From: Opitutales bacterium
Lineage (GTDB): Bacteria; Verrucomicrobiota; Verrucomicrobiia; Opitutales; JAJFLR01
Assembly: GCA_021772565.1 (NCBI GenBank)
Contig: JAJFLR010000028.1
Coordinates: 1-64,000, forward strand
Direction of reading: 5' to 3'
DNA length: 64,000 nucleotides
Below, piece after piece: positions 44,199-54,561 of the stretch. The notes beneath the pieces are model-generated. The model had not been told where the DNA came from and ran no database searches. It saw only the letters and a list, made by a program, of their open reading frames with translations. Made by a program: the position numbers and the translations under genes. The stretch's first letter is position 1. Every line of letters begins with the position of its first letter.

Positions 44199-45317
44199 AT
44201 GTTATTTAATATCAAAATTTCTGATAATATTACAAAAGCGAGACTTGGAGTAATTGAAACTAATCATGGCCAAATAGAGACACCGGTATTCATGCCGGTG
44301 GGAACACAGGGAACTGTTAAAGGCTTAACACCAATACAAGTTGAAGAGACTGGTGCTCAGATAATTTTGGGAAATACTTATCACCTAAATCTTAGACCTG
44401 GTTCTGAATTGATCTCAAAATTTGGGGGACTGCATCAATTCATGGGCTGGAATAAACCAATACTAACTGACAGCGGTGGATTTCAGGTATTCAGTCTTTC
44501 AAAACTAAGAAAAATAACTGATGACGGAATACAGTTTCAATCACATATAGATGGCAAAAAAATATTTTTGGGACCTGAAGAGGTAATGAATATTCAGCGA
44601 AACTTAAATTCTGATATCACGATGGTTCTTGATGAATGTCCGCCCTACCCATGCAAAAAGAAGGAATGTGAAATTGCAGTAAATAGAAGTTTGCAATGGG
44701 CTAACGACTGTATGGAATTAGCAAATAGAAATGGAATTAAAGAGAGAAGAAATGCAGTCTTCGGAATTGTACAAGGTTCAATATTTGATGATATACGTAT
44801 TAGATGTGCACAAGAGTTATCAAATTTAGATTTTGATGGAATAGCAATTGGTGGAGTGAGTGTCGGAGAACCAGAAGAAGAAATGTTGAGGCAAGTGAAA
44901 GTCACGTCACAACATTTACCATCGAACAAACCCCGCTATGTTATGGGTGTTGGAACACCACCACAACTTTTACGAATGATCGCCATGGGGATTGATATGT
45001 TCGATTGTGTAATGCCGACAAGAGCCGCTCGTCATGGCACAGCTTATACACCAGATGGAGTAATTAACATCAAAAACAGTATTTTCAAAGACGACCATAG
45101 GCCGTTAGTTGAAAGCCTAAATAACTACACATGTAATAATTTTTCACGATCATATCTTAGGCACCTAATTCTATCAAACGAAAGTTTAGCAGGAGTTTTG
45201 TTATCAATCCATAACCTGCATTTTTATTGCAATTTAATGGATCAGGTAAAAGAGCACATAAAAATTGGTGATTTTGACAGATGGCATAAAGATTGGATCA
45301 ATAATTATATCGGATGA
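44199..45317 (+). CDS. tgt: tRNA-guanine transglycosylase, lacking two zinc ligands
   Basis: This 372-residue Tgt exchanges guanine-34 of GUN-anticodon tRNAs for preQ1 on the path to queuosine. The catalytic Asp in LTDSGGFQVFSL, the specificity loop IAIGGVSVGEP, the nucleophile in MFDCVMPTRAARHGTAYT and GVGTPPQLL are all present. The C-terminal zinc site normally reads CxCxxC with a later His. Here the segment reads ESLNNYTCNNFSRSYLRHL, so the first two Cys are Leu and Asn, while the third Cys and the His (LLSIHNLHFY) remain. Fold and active site otherwise look intact. Confidence 0.93.
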   Translation: MLFNIKISDNITKARLGVIETNHGQIETPVFMPVGTQGTVKGLTPIQVEETGAQIILGNTYHLNLRPGSELISKFGGLHQFMGWNKPILTDSGGFQVFSLSKLRKITDDGIQFQSHIDGKKIFLGPEEVMNIQRNLNSDITMVLDECPPYPCKKKECEIAVNRSLQWANDCMELANRNGIKERRNAVFGIVQGSIFDDIRIRCAQELSNLDFDGIAIGGVSVGEPEEEMLRQVKVTSQHLPSNKPRYVMGVGTPPQLLRMIAMGIDMFDCVMPTRAARHGTAYTPDGVINIKNSIFKDDHRPLVESLNNYTCNNFSRSYLRHLILSNESLAGVLLSIHNLHFYCNLMDQVKEHIKIGDFDRWHKDWINNYIG

Positions 45318-45324
45318 TTTATTA

Positions 45325-46998
45325 TTAGTTTAATACATAGAGCTGAGATTTATTAACTTTAAACAACCTGTTAGTCTGACCATTTATTTGAATAATGTTT
45401 GAACTATTTCTATACTCATTTAGAATTTCATAAGGTATATTTGTAGATTCAAGATAAAACTGATTCCATTCCAATTCATTAATATCTAATAGTCCGACAA
45501 AATAAATATCTCTATTTTTTGATATTGCTGATTCTAATATAGATTTAATTCTTTCAGATAATGCTAAATCATCTAAATTGATACTTAGATTTGCAAAATC
45601 CACAAAACTTCGACTTTTTGGATACAAAGATTTAAAATACATAGCTTCATTGCTCCAGTCCATAATAACGATCGCATCTTTGGATACGATATCATTATAA
45701 CCCTTAGCAATATTCTCTGATAACAAATCCCCTCTTTTAAGTTCTCCCAAAAGAAATTGCTGATTCCATAGCGCAAAGATGCTCAGAATAATTACAGAAT
45801 AATACTTCCCAAATGTCTTTAGTTTAACTAAATGATAATCATATTTTTTACCAAGCGTGTAAGATAATCCACACAAAAAAATTATCATTGCTAAAGGTTG
45901 AAGCCATAATTTAGAATAACTAGGTGCCCAAAAAGAGACAATTAATAAACAAGGTAGCAGTGTGCACAGCCCAAGTATTGTTTTTATCCTGCTAAAATGA
46001 TGATGAATTAAAAACTTATATGAAAAGCTGGCTGTCATCAAAATTATAGAATAGGTAAAGCAAAATGATAGTGTGTATTTGATTAGATTAACAACTTTAT
46101 CAGGGTTATTAAAAAATGATTGGCTGATACTATAAAATGGCAAATGTAGAAACATCAGTGGTAAATTATAAATCGTAAGCACAATATTTTTTAAATTCAA
46201 TTGACCCCAAATATTTTTATCACCAGCTCCCTGTAATGAAAAGAAATATTGAATCATCTCTGCTGGTGAATTCATGCCTTTTCCCAAACTATAAGCTAAC
46301 CCATATATTATTACTGTATTCACTAATACTGAAACATAGTAAGTACTCAGGAAAACGAATGTTTTTTTGTAGTCTTTTTTTAATGCAGGTATACAAGCGT
46401 AAAAAGTAATACCCACAATTACTGAAAACATAGACTGATATGTAGCCATAGCGTATATCAGAAAAAATGAGGATAAATATACCAGTATAAATGATTTTTT
46501 ATTTAAGCCAATTAGCATCAAATAAAATGAGAGTATGCTAAAAAAGAAACCCGGCATAGGTTCATTGGGGTTAGTTGCGTTAGTTAAGTATGCTGCCGAA
46601 AATCCCAAGAATAAAGTACATAGTAGTGAAACAGTCGAAGAAATTTTAAAAAATTTAAGAATTAAATAAAAGAAACACAAACTTAATGCACCGCAGATCA
46701 CATTAACAATTGTTGCCAATCTAAAAAATTCCATAGGTGTCTCAGCTTGAACACCTATTTTTTCCAATACGCTTACAGCTAAATACAAATTAAATGGATA
46801 GAGTAAGTGATTGTTTTTATGTAAATTGACTTCTGCACTATGAAAATTGTGAAAGCATCGTGTTGATCCGTCTACAGAATTTATATTTGAAGAAATAAAA
46901 TACCCAAAATAAAAAATGAAAAATAATGGAATAATAAAAATAAATTTATCAAATCGACGAATGCGATTTTGCATTTCAATAATTGCAGCGCTGTACAT
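45325..46998 (-). CDS. GT-C-type polytopic membrane protein, putative glycosyltransferase
   Basis: The 557-residue protein has about eleven hydrophobic helices followed by a soluble C-terminal part (DIVSKDAIVIMDWSNEAMYF ... NRDIYFVGLLDINELEWNQF). The first periplasmic loop carries HNFHSAEVNLHKNNHLLYPF, the kind of His/Asp-rich segment found in the GT-C superfamily (Dol-P/Und-P-sugar-dependent transferases). A donor or acceptor cannot be told. It lies near a UDP-glucuronate decarboxylase, which could supply xylose-type donors, though the two genes are on different strands with a 550-bp gap. Confidence 0.6.
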   Translation of the reverse strand: MYSAAIIEMQNRIRRFDKFIFIIPLFFIFYFGYFISSNINSVDGSTRCFHNFHSAEVNLHKNNHLLYPFNLYLAVSVLEKIGVQAETPMEFFRLATIVNVICGALSLCFFYLILKFFKISSTVSLLCTLFLGFSAAYLTNATNPNEPMPGFFFSILSFYLMLIGLNKKSFILVYLSSFFLIYAMATYQSMFSVIVGITFYACIPALKKDYKKTFVFLSTYYVSVLVNTVIIYGLAYSLGKGMNSPAEMIQYFFSLQGAGDKNIWGQLNLKNIVLTIYNLPLMFLHLPFYSISQSFFNNPDKVVNLIKYTLSFCFTYSIILMTASFSYKFLIHHHFSRIKTILGLCTLLPCLLIVSFWAPSYSKLWLQPLAMIIFLCGLSYTLGKKYDYHLVKLKTFGKYYSVIILSIFALWNQQFLLGELKRGDLLSENIAKGYNDIVSKDAIVIMDWSNEAMYFKSLYPKSRSFVDFANLSINLDDLALSERIKSILESAISKNRDIYFVGLLDINELEWNQFYLESTNIPYEILNEYRNSSNIIQINGQTNRLFKVNKSQLYVLN

Positions 46999-47545
46999 AA
47001 TTTATGTTTATTCTTAAGTATAAATGAGATTTCATTATTTAACGAAGATAATCATCTTGTTTTAAGAGATTCCGCTAAATTTTAAAATTACGATATCAAA
47101 AATGTAATCTAATAGTTAATTATATCGATAAGTTTCCTGATTATATAATCTCATAATACTTCTTATTTTTTTGTTATTTTTTTAATGCTGTTTGATAATA
47201 TATAAAATTCTTATCTATTTTGAAAAATTTGTATGCATAATATATAAAAAAATTATGAAATAAAGCAAATAGTTGTGTTGTAATATCAAAATCTGCATAG
47301 AAATAAATATTTTTGAAGTCTAATAATTTCATTCTGTTTAATACTAGTTTACATTGTCTGCTATAAAACGATGCCGGAAATATCCTGATTAAACAGCAGA
47401 ATTTATCAAATGAACTCACTCAAAATAAAGTACCATAGCAGTTAATAATATATTATTTTATTGAAATATTGGTAAAAACCTTCCAAATAGCGTTAATTTC
47501 GAGTCTTTGATCAAATCAAATTAAAAAATCAAATATATATAAATT
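46999..47545. other. AT-rich gap without a supported gene
   Basis: The gap is extremely AT-rich. An 81-codon minus-strand frame (MSSFDKFCCLIRIFPASFYS) exists, but its make-up and lack of a ribosome site do not convince me. No repeat of the families seen elsewhere was found. Confidence 0.4.
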
Positions 47546-48472
47546 ATGCGAATATTAGTAACTGGAGGTGCCGGCTTTCTTGGAAGTCATCTATGTGAAA
47601 GATTAATAAACCAAAATCATGATGTCATTTGCCTGGATAACCTGTTTACGGGTAGAAAAGAAAATATAATACATCTTCTGCAAAATTATAAATTTGAATT
47701 ATTACGTCATGATATAATAGAACCATTTTTACTCGAAGTTGATCAGATTTACAACTTGGCTTGCCCAGCATCCCCTATTCATTATCAATATAATCCAATT
47801 AAGACCAATAAAACATCCGTCATTGGAGCAATAAATTGTTTAGGTTTGGCAAAACGTGTTAAAGCAAGAATTCTACAGGCATCAACATCTGAAGTATATG
47901 GAGATCCTGCAGTTCATCCACAAACAGAAGATTATCGGGGTAATGTAAATCCAATTGGCCCAAGATCTTGCTACGATGAGAGTAAAAGATGTGCAGAAAC
48001 ATTATTCTTTGATTATCACCGTGAAAATAAAGTAGACATACGGGTAATTAGAATTTTCAACACATATGGGCCAAGAATGCTAGCCGATGATGGAAGGGTT
48101 GTTTCAAACTTTATAGTGCAGGCAATTAAAGGAAATGACATAACAGTTTATGGAGATGGATCGCAAACACGATCATTTTGTTATGTTGATGACCTAATAG
48201 ATGGAATGATTAGAATGATGGAACAAGAAGAATTTGTAGGACCAGTTAATCTGGGTAATCCAGGAGAATTTACGATTATGGAATTAGCGGAAAAAGTTAT
48301 TAAGATGACAGGGAGTTCATCAAAAATAATTAAAAGCCCATTGCCTGTAGATGATCCTCTTCAAAGAAAGCCGGATGTAACATTAACTGAAAAGTATTTG
48401 AACTGGGATCCTAAATATAATCTTGATCAAGGTCTTGTTAAAACAATTGAATACTTCAGAAGTGCAACTTAA
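47546..48472 (+). CDS. uxs: UDP-glucuronate decarboxylase (UDP-xylose synthase)
   Basis: This 308-residue extended SDR has the Rossmann [15 protein letters not shown]. It has the family-specific [11 protein letters not shown] and [20 protein letters not shown], and the catalytic SxxxYxxxK in STSEVYGDP and [12 protein letters not shown]. It also has [20 protein letters not shown], typical of UXS. It makes UDP-xylose from UDP-glucuronate with a bound NAD+. Sugar donors of this kind feed surface polysaccharides or glycosylated lipids. Length is normal and the frame complete. Confidence 0.93.
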   Translation: MRILVTGGAGFLGSHLCERLINQNHDVICLDNLFTGRKENIIHLLQNYKFELLRHDIIEPFLLEVDQIYNLACPASPIHYQYNPIKTNKTSVIGAINCLGLAKRVKARILQASTSEVYGDPAVHPQTEDYRGNVNPIGPRSCYDESKRCAETLFFDYHRENKVDIRVIRIFNTYGPRMLADDGRVVSNFIVQAIKGNDITVYGDGSQTRSFCYVDDLIDGMIRMMEQEEFVGPVNLGNPGEFTIMELAEKVIKMTGSSSKIIKSPLPVDDPLQRKPDVTLTEKYLNWDPKYNLDQGLVKTIEYFRSAT

Positions 48473-48811
48473 TTTAGATTAATATTGAGCGAAAATATCA
48501 GCTCAATTGAACGATAACAGAATATAAAACTTAAATTAGTTTTTTAAATTCAATTACTTTCTCAGATAAGTTGAGGTTATAAAAATTCATTTGTCATTGA
48601 TTACAATCAAGTTAGATACCAGCTTTAATAATTCTGGCGTTGAGTATATACAATAAATTTCAGTTCAAAATATTATTTCCTCATACAAGTTTTTGTTAAA
48701 TAGCCATTTTGGCCAATCTCTTCGAACAGTTCATCTGATTAAATTTAATAGAATATTGAAAAAATATTTTGATTTGCCAGATCACAATTAGAAATATAGA
48801 GAAGCGACCTT
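48473..48811. other. Gap before secA, no gene seen
   Basis: About 340 bp of AT-rich DNA show neither a frame nor a repeat that I can support. They probably hold the secA promoter and leader. Confidence 0.4.
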
Positions 48812-51808
48812 ATGATTTCAAAATTATTCAAACGTTTTTCAGGAAGCCACTATCGAAAATTCATTAAAGAAGTTCAGCCGATAGTAGATAATATTATTCG
48901 AATAGAAGAAACTTATCAAAAACTTACTGATGATGAACTTAAAAATAAGACTAACGAATTTAAAGATCGGATAAAAAAAGGTGAAAGTTTAGATGATATT
49001 TTACCCGAAGCTTTTGCAACTGTAAAAAATACTGCCCGTAGGTTAATGGGTAAGGAAATTGTCGTTAGCGAACATCCTTTAGTTTGGGATATGATTCATT
49101 ACGATGTTCAGTTAATTGGAGGAATCGTATTACATCGTAACAAAATAGCTGAAATGGCTACTGGTGAGGGCAAAACTTTAGTTGCCACCTTACCGCTTTA
49201 TCTGAATGCGCTCACTGGCCGAAATTGCCAATTGGTTACTGTAAATGACTACTTATCACGAAGGGATTCTGAATGGATGGGTTATATTTATAAATTTCTT
49301 GGCCTAACAGTTGGCTGTATTCAAAACTGGATGGGGCCGGCAGAAAAAAAAGAAATGTATAAGTGTGATATTACTTATGGCACAGCCAGTGAATATGGGT
49401 TTGATTATTTACGAGATAACGGAATGGCCACACGAGGTGAAGATCAAGTACAACGTGACCATTATTTTATCATTATCGATGAAGTTGACTCAATACTTAT
49501 TGATGAAGCTAGAACACCTCTCATTATTTCCGGACCTGCTCAGGCCACTCGAGAACTTCCATTTAATAAATTAAAAGCACCTATTGAGCGTTTAGTTAAA
49601 CAGCAGTTAAATTTAGGTAATCGCCAAATTTCAGATGCTAAAAATATTTTGGAATCTGAAAGTGATGAAGATGTTGATGTCAATTCTGCTTATGAAAAAA
49701 TTTTACAGGTAAAATTAGGATCCCCGAAAAATAAACAGTATCTCCGTTTGATGGAAAATGGTGCAATTAGAAAAACATTTGAAAAATATGAATTGGATAT
49801 GCACAGCGATTTTAATCGCCATCAGTTTTATGCTTTAAAAGAGGAATTATATTATGTAATCGATGAAAAACAACATACCGCAGATTTATCTGAGAAAGGT
49901 AGACGGTTTCTAAAACCTGACGACGATGATGCTTTTGTCTTGCCGGATTTACCAACCATATTTGTTGATGTTGATAAGGATGAGACCTTGGAACAAAAAG
50001 AAAAAGATGTCGCAAAAGCTGCAGCTCAGGAAAGATTTGAACTCGTTTCAGAAGATATTCATGGAATAAGCCAATTGTTACGCGCCTACTCTCTTTATGA
50101 AAGAGATGTCGAGTATGTTGTCAAAGACGGTAAGGTTATGATTGTCGATGAAAACACTGGTCGAGTTATGCCGGGTCGACGCTGGAGTGATGGATTACAT
50201 CAGGCAGTTGAGGCAAAAGAAAATGTAGCAATTGAAAAAGAGAGTAAAACTTTTGCTACCATAACGATTCAAAATTATTTTCGTCTCTATGACAAAATTG
50301 CCGGAATGACGGGAACTGCAGAAACGGAAGCCAACGAGTTTAATGATATTTATAAATTAACCGTCATGGTAATACCGACGAACAGAGAATGCATGAGAGT
50401 AGATAAAAATGATGTTATCTATAAAACACGTCGTGAAAAATATAACTCTGTCATAAAAGAAATCCAGGTTGCTCATGAAAAAGGTCAACCAGTACTGGTT
50501 GGAACATCGTCAGTTGAGTCATCTGAAGTTGTACACCGAATGCTCCAAAGGGTAAAAATACCCAACAGTGTACTCAATGCTAAATTCCACGAACAGGAAG
50601 CTGAAATCATTGCTAATGCAGGTCAACGGGGTTCAGTGACAATTGCTACAAATATGGCAGGACGTGGTACGGACATAAAATTAGGTGAAGGTGTTGCAGA
50701 ACTGGGAGGTCTCTATGTTATAGGAACAGAAAGGCATACTTCGAGGCGTATCGATCGACAGTTGCGTGGCCGATGTGCCAGACAGGGTGATCCCGGCTCA
50801 ACAAAATTTCATTTGTCTCTAGAAGATGATCTCATGCGATTATACGGTCAAGCAGGTATGGCTGGAGCAATTTTAGAAAAAACGTTTGTTGAGGGTGAAC
50901 CGATGGAACATAAAATGCTCAATACTGCTATTGAGCGTGCCCAAAAAACAGTTGAGCAACAACATTACTCAATTCGTAAACGTTTACTGCAGTATGATGA
51001 TGTTTTAAATAAACAACGTGAAATTATTTACAGTATAAGAAACGAAGCTATCAATACCGAAAAACCAAAGGAGCTGATCTTTGAATTAATAAATGAAGAA
51101 CTAGAAAGCAGATTAATTAATTCTGGTGTCGGCGATCCCAAGGCGGAAGACTTTGATACATATGAAAATTTTATTAGCTGGGTAAATTCACATTTCCCTA
51201 TTTCCTTAAAAAAAGAAGAAATTGAAAATTTAAATAATGCTGATATCCAAAAATCAATAATTGAAAAAGTGAGTAAAGCATATGAAACAAAAGAATCTGT
51301 TGAAGATCCTGATGCATTAGTTTCTCTTGAAAGATATGTTTTAATTAACTCAATAGATCATGACTGGCAGGATCATTTAACTGAAATTGATGAGTTAAGA
51401 CAAAGTGTAGGGCTTCGCGGTTATGGCCAGAAAGATCCGTTAAACGAATTTAAAAGTGAAGCTTTTGTCTATTTCGAACAAATGATGAATAGTATTCGTT
51501 CTGAAGTTTGTACAGGTTTATTTCGTTCTGCAACAAATATGAAAGCATTTGAAAATATGCTTTCTTTACTCTCACGCAAATCCAGGGCAAGCGGTCCATC
51601 ACTTGAACAAGCCACTCAACTATCAAGTTCACCAGTAGGTGGTTCTAAGGAAAAAAGAACTAGTACCGGTAAGTCTGCTGACGATATTACATTACCAAAA
51701 GTATCAACAGCTTTAAAACGAGATACCCCGAAAGTTGGTCGTAACTCACCCTGCCCGTGTGGAAGTGGAAAAAAATATAAAAAATGTTGTTATCCCAAGT
51801 TTGAGTGA
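48812..51808 (+). CDS. secA: Protein translocase ATPase SecA
   Basis: The 998-residue motor of the Sec pathway has Walker A ([17 protein letters not shown]), [19 protein letters not shown], the second nucleotide-fold motif ([20 protein letters not shown]), and the arginine finger region [18 protein letters not shown]. The C-terminal zinc motif is [13 protein letters not shown]. Between about residues 250 and 370 an extra ~100 residues ([20 protein letters not shown] and onward) lie in the preprotein crosslinking region. This makes it longer than the ~900-residue proteobacterial protein and supports a non-proteobacterial origin. Start chosen at ATG; no strong ribosome site. Confidence 0.97.
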   Translation: MISKLFKRFSGSHYRKFIKEVQPIVDNIIRIEETYQKLTDDELKNKTNEFKDRIKKGESLDDILPEAFATVKNTARRLMGKEIVVSEHPLVWDMIHYDVQLIGGIVLHRNKIAEMATGEGKTLVATLPLYLNALTGRNCQLVTVNDYLSRRDSEWMGYIYKFLGLTVGCIQNWMGPAEKKEMYKCDITYGTASEYGFDYLRDNGMATRGEDQVQRDHYFIIIDEVDSILIDEARTPLIISGPAQATRELPFNKLKAPIERLVKQQLNLGNRQISDAKNILESESDEDVDVNSAYEKILQVKLGSPKNKQYLRLMENGAIRKTFEKYELDMHSDFNRHQFYALKEELYYVIDEKQHTADLSEKGRRFLKPDDDDAFVLPDLPTIFVDVDKDETLEQKEKDVAKAAAQERFELVSEDIHGISQLLRAYSLYERDVEYVVKDGKVMIVDENTGRVMPGRRWSDGLHQAVEAKENVAIEKESKTFATITIQNYFRLYDKIAGMTGTAETEANEFNDIYKLTVMVIPTNRECMRVDKNDVIYKTRREKYNSVIKEIQVAHEKGQPVLVGTSSVESSEVVHRMLQRVKIPNSVLNAKFHEQEAEIIANAGQRGSVTIATNMAGRGTDIKLGEGVAELGGLYVIGTERHTSRRIDRQLRGRCARQGDPGSTKFHLSLEDDLMRLYGQAGMAGAILEKTFVEGEPMEHKMLNTAIERAQKTVEQQHYSIRKRLLQYDDVLNKQREIIYSIRNEAINTEKPKELIFELINEELESRLINSGVGDPKAEDFDTYENFISWVNSHFPISLKKEEIENLNNADIQKSIIEKVSKAYETKESVEDPDALVSLERYVLINSIDHDWQDHLTEIDELRQSVGLRGYGQKDPLNEFKSEAFVYFEQMMNSIRSEVCTGLFRSATNMKAFENMLSLLSRKSRASGPSLEQATQLSSSPVGGSKEKRTSTGKSADDITLPKVSTALKRDTPKVGRNSPCPCGSGKKYKKCCYPKFE

Positions 51809-51824
51809 TGTTGTAAATTGACTA

Positions 51825-52895
51825 TTACAAATAAACACCACCGCCCAATAAAATATTTTTATTATAAAGTGCACAAACCTGCCCGGCTGCCAGTGCTCTT
51901 TGTGGTTTAGTAAATTTTATTTTAGCTTCGTTATTGGAAAGTGGTGTAAAACAAATTTCCTGTGATGGATCTCTGTATCTAGGTTTTGCTAATATATTAA
52001 CAGATTGAACAATAGGTTCGTTCACATAACTGAGATTTTTTAAAACATATTCCTGCCCATATAAATCAGGTGTCCCAGGTTTATCAAATGTTACTATTAA
52101 TCTGTTGTTATTTATGTCTTTTGCCTTAACAACATAATACTCGTCATTAGAATTTGATGGAATCCCTATGCCTTTTCTTTGGCCGATGGTATATAGATGT
52201 ATACCGTTATGCTTGCCTAATACACGACCGTCATCTGAAATAATATCACCGGGTTTCTTTGGAATAAATTTATCTAAAAAATCAGCCATCTTAACTTTGC
52301 CTATAAAACAAATACCCTGGCTATCTTTTTTTTGAGCATTGGGTAAATTATATTTAATGGCAAAATCTCTAACCTGCGGCTTTGTCATATCGCCAATTGG
52401 AAAATAAGAGTAACGCAATTGTTTCTGGCTGAGCAAAGCTAAAAAATAAGATTGATCTTTATTTTGATCTCTGCCCTCACAAATTTCAAAGTTGCCCATT
52501 TCATTTATCTGTTTTCTACAATAATGACCGGTAGCAATTCCATCGTATCCATTCTCTATTGCATAGTTTAAAAAAATACCAAATTTTATTTCACGATTAC
52601 AAATTACATCAGGATTAGGAGTAATTCCTTTACTATAACCATCAATGAGATAATTAACAACCAATGATCGGTAATCCTTGATGAAATTAATTACTTCAAA
52701 ATTTATCCCAATGATATCAGCTACCGCCTGAGCATCTTTTATGTCCTGCTCCCAAGGACATTCGCCAAATATATTTTCCTCATTAATCCAATTCTTCATG
52801 TAGGCACCGGAAACATTAAAATCTTGTTTTTTAAGCAACAAAGCTGCAACAGCACTGTCGACACCACCTGACATGGCTACAAGAATTTTTTTCAT
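51825..52895 (-). CDS. mnmA: tRNA-specific 2-thiouridylase MnmA
   Basis: The 356-residue enzyme adds sulfur to U34 of tRNA-Lys, -Glu and -Gln. The PP-loop (VAMSGGVDSAVAALLL), the catalytic Cys in NPDVICNREIKFG and the second active Cys in SQGICFIGK are all present. HLYTIGQRKGIG and the C-terminal barrel with PQRALAAGQVCALY complete the family pattern. It converges with secA (16 bp apart). Nothing unusual. Confidence 0.97.
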   Translation of the reverse strand: MKKILVAMSGGVDSAVAALLLKKQDFNVSGAYMKNWINEENIFGECPWEQDIKDAQAVADIIGINFEVINFIKDYRSLVVNYLIDGYSKGITPNPDVICNREIKFGIFLNYAIENGYDGIATGHYCRKQINEMGNFEICEGRDQNKDQSYFLALLSQKQLRYSYFPIGDMTKPQVRDFAIKYNLPNAQKKDSQGICFIGKVKMADFLDKFIPKKPGDIISDDGRVLGKHNGIHLYTIGQRKGIGIPSNSNDEYYVVKAKDINNNRLIVTFDKPGTPDLYGQEYVLKNLSYVNEPIVQSVNILAKPRYRDPSQEICFTPLSNNEAKIKFTKPQRALAAGQVCALYNKNILLGGGVYL

Positions 52896-52929
52896 AATAA
52901 TAACCGTTAACCTTAATTAATAAAATTAC

Positions 52930-53727
52930 ATGAGAGAGAAATACATACTTAGATTAATTACAATATTTTCAATTAACATATTACTACTAATTGGTAATTT
53001 AAAAGGTGAAGTAGAACTGAGAGGTTCAAAAAATGAGCTTAAAGATTATTTCATTAGAGAAATACCTACGACCACTTTAACTGTAGAAAACGAAACAAAG
53101 ATAACTGCTAATCAAGCTATTTTAACTCTCAAAATAACTACTGAAGATCAAAAATTATCCAAAGCATTGCGCAAAAATACGACTAAAAAATCCAATATAA
53201 TAAAATTCTTGTCTAACAATGGCTTCGACAAAGATGGAATTATTTCTGAAAGATTTTCTTCAATCCCCAAACAGAGTTGGAGTAAAGATAAAGTTAAACG
53301 TTATTTAATAACTAATTATCTTAAAATAACAATAATAGATGGACCTCAGTTTGAAGTGTTAGCTAGAATAGTGGATGAAAATAAAGAAGTTAAATATGAC
53401 TCGATCCAATTCAAACACTCTGATGAGGAAAATCACAAAAATGACTCAATTGAAAAAGCAATTAGTAAGTTAAATAATAAGAAATCCAAATATGAAAAAG
53501 GATTCAGTATTTCATTAAAACTTACTGATATCATTGAAAATGCATTCGTAATAAATAATGCAGCAAATATACCGCAACCAAACTATAGCAATAGTCGTTC
53601 AAAAGTTAATTATTTATCTGAAGTTGATTTAAGTGCAGTAGCTCAAACCAGTAATAGCAGTGGATTTAACTCATTTGGCGAAATAATATATAAAACAGTG
53701 TTAACCGGTCAATATCGTCTCAACTAA
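52930..53727 (+). CDS. SIMPL-domain (DUF541) exported protein
   Basis: This 265-residue protein has an N-terminal signal (ITIFSINILLLIGNLKGEV). The SIMPL pattern follows: VENETKITANQAILTLKITT, FLSNNGFDKDGIISERFSSI, and a final YEKGFSISLKLTDIIENAF. It is an outer-envelope or periplasmic protein whose role is not well defined in any species. It is divergent from mnmA with a gap of only 34 bp, and its end overlaps the converging TrmH gene by 4 bp. Confidence 0.78.
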   Translation: MREKYILRLITIFSINILLLIGNLKGEVELRGSKNELKDYFIREIPTTTLTVENETKITANQAILTLKITTEDQKLSKALRKNTTKKSNIIKFLSNNGFDKDGIISERFSSIPKQSWSKDKVKRYLITNYLKITIIDGPQFEVLARIVDENKEVKYDSIQFKHSDEENHKNDSIEKAISKLNNKKSKYEKGFSISLKLTDIIENAFVINNAANIPQPNYSNSRSKVNYLSEVDLSAVAQTSNSSGFNSFGEIIYKTVLTGQYRLN

Positions 53728-54554
53728 CCTTGAGATCGTTGTCTGAATCCTTCATACAATATTACAGAAGATGCTACGGATACATTGAGTGAATCTACCT
53801 GACCCTGCATTGGTACTGTAACAAATTTAACATTCTGAAAATCATTCCAATAACTAGAAAGTCCCTCATTTTCACTTCCGACTAACAAAGCAGTAGATAA
53901 CTTAAAATCAATTTCCCAATACAATTTTTCACTAGCTGGTGAAGCGGCAATCATTTGAACTTCATTTTTTTTCAACCAGGAATTTAGAGACATACCATCA
54001 GCTATAACAAACGGCACAGAAAAAACAGAACCTTGTGATGATCTTATAATATTGGGGTTATAAATATCGGTTACTGGATCAACCAATATTATAAAATCCA
54101 CGCCAACAGCATCAGACGTTCTTAATAGTGCACCCAAATTACCCGGTTTTTCTATATTCTCAACTATTAGGATCAGTGGATTTCCTGTTAAGTGAATATC
54201 ATTTAAATTACTATTGTTTTGCTTTGTGATTGCTAAAAACCCTGATGGATTTTCCCTATAGGTAGATTTAGACAAAATTTGTTTATTAATTGAAAATATC
54301 GATTCACTTCTAAGTGCTGCTTCCTTAATCAAATTTTGCTCGTTCTCATTAATAATATTTTCAACAACTACTGCCAATTCAATAAATTCAATATTATTCT
54401 GTAATGCCAATTTTAATTCACGAAATCCTTCAATTAAATACACTTTTTCCTGACGTCGAAAATTTCCTTTTCTCAATTTTGCCCAATATTTAACTCGATG
54501 ATTCTGTGTGCTGCTAATGCTTTCAATCGAACTTATATTTTTTAGAAAATTCAT
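53724..54554 (-). CDS. TrmH/SpoU-family RNA 2'-O-methyltransferase
   Basis: The 276-residue enzyme has an N-terminal substrate-binding part (STQNHRVKYWAKLRKGNFRR) and the trefoil-knot SPOUT domain. Motif 1 is ILIVENIEKPGNLGALLRTS, motif 2 is LLVGSENEGLSSYW, and motif 3 is VTVPMQGQVDSLNVSVASSV. It methylates a ribose in rRNA or tRNA with S-adenosylmethionine. Which RNA is unclear from sequence. It lies 8 bp behind the helicase-nuclease gene and is probably co-transcribed. Confidence 0.93.
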   Translation of the reverse strand: MNFLKNISSIESISSTQNHRVKYWAKLRKGNFRRQEKVYLIEGFRELKLALQNNIEFIELAVVVENIINENEQNLIKEAALRSESIFSINKQILSKSTYRENPSGFLAITKQNNSNLNDIHLTGNPLILIVENIEKPGNLGALLRTSDAVGVDFIILVDPVTDIYNPNIIRSSQGSVFSVPFVIADGMSLNSWLKKNEVQMIAASPASEKLYWEIDFKLSTALLVGSENEGLSSYWNDFQNVKFVTVPMQGQVDSLNVSVASSVILYEGFRQRSQG

Positions 54555-54561
54555 CTATCAA

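Noticed and set aside
47174-47419. 81-aa ORF in the gap before uxs
   Set aside because: Extreme AT bias, no ribosome site, no recognisable domain; coding not supported.
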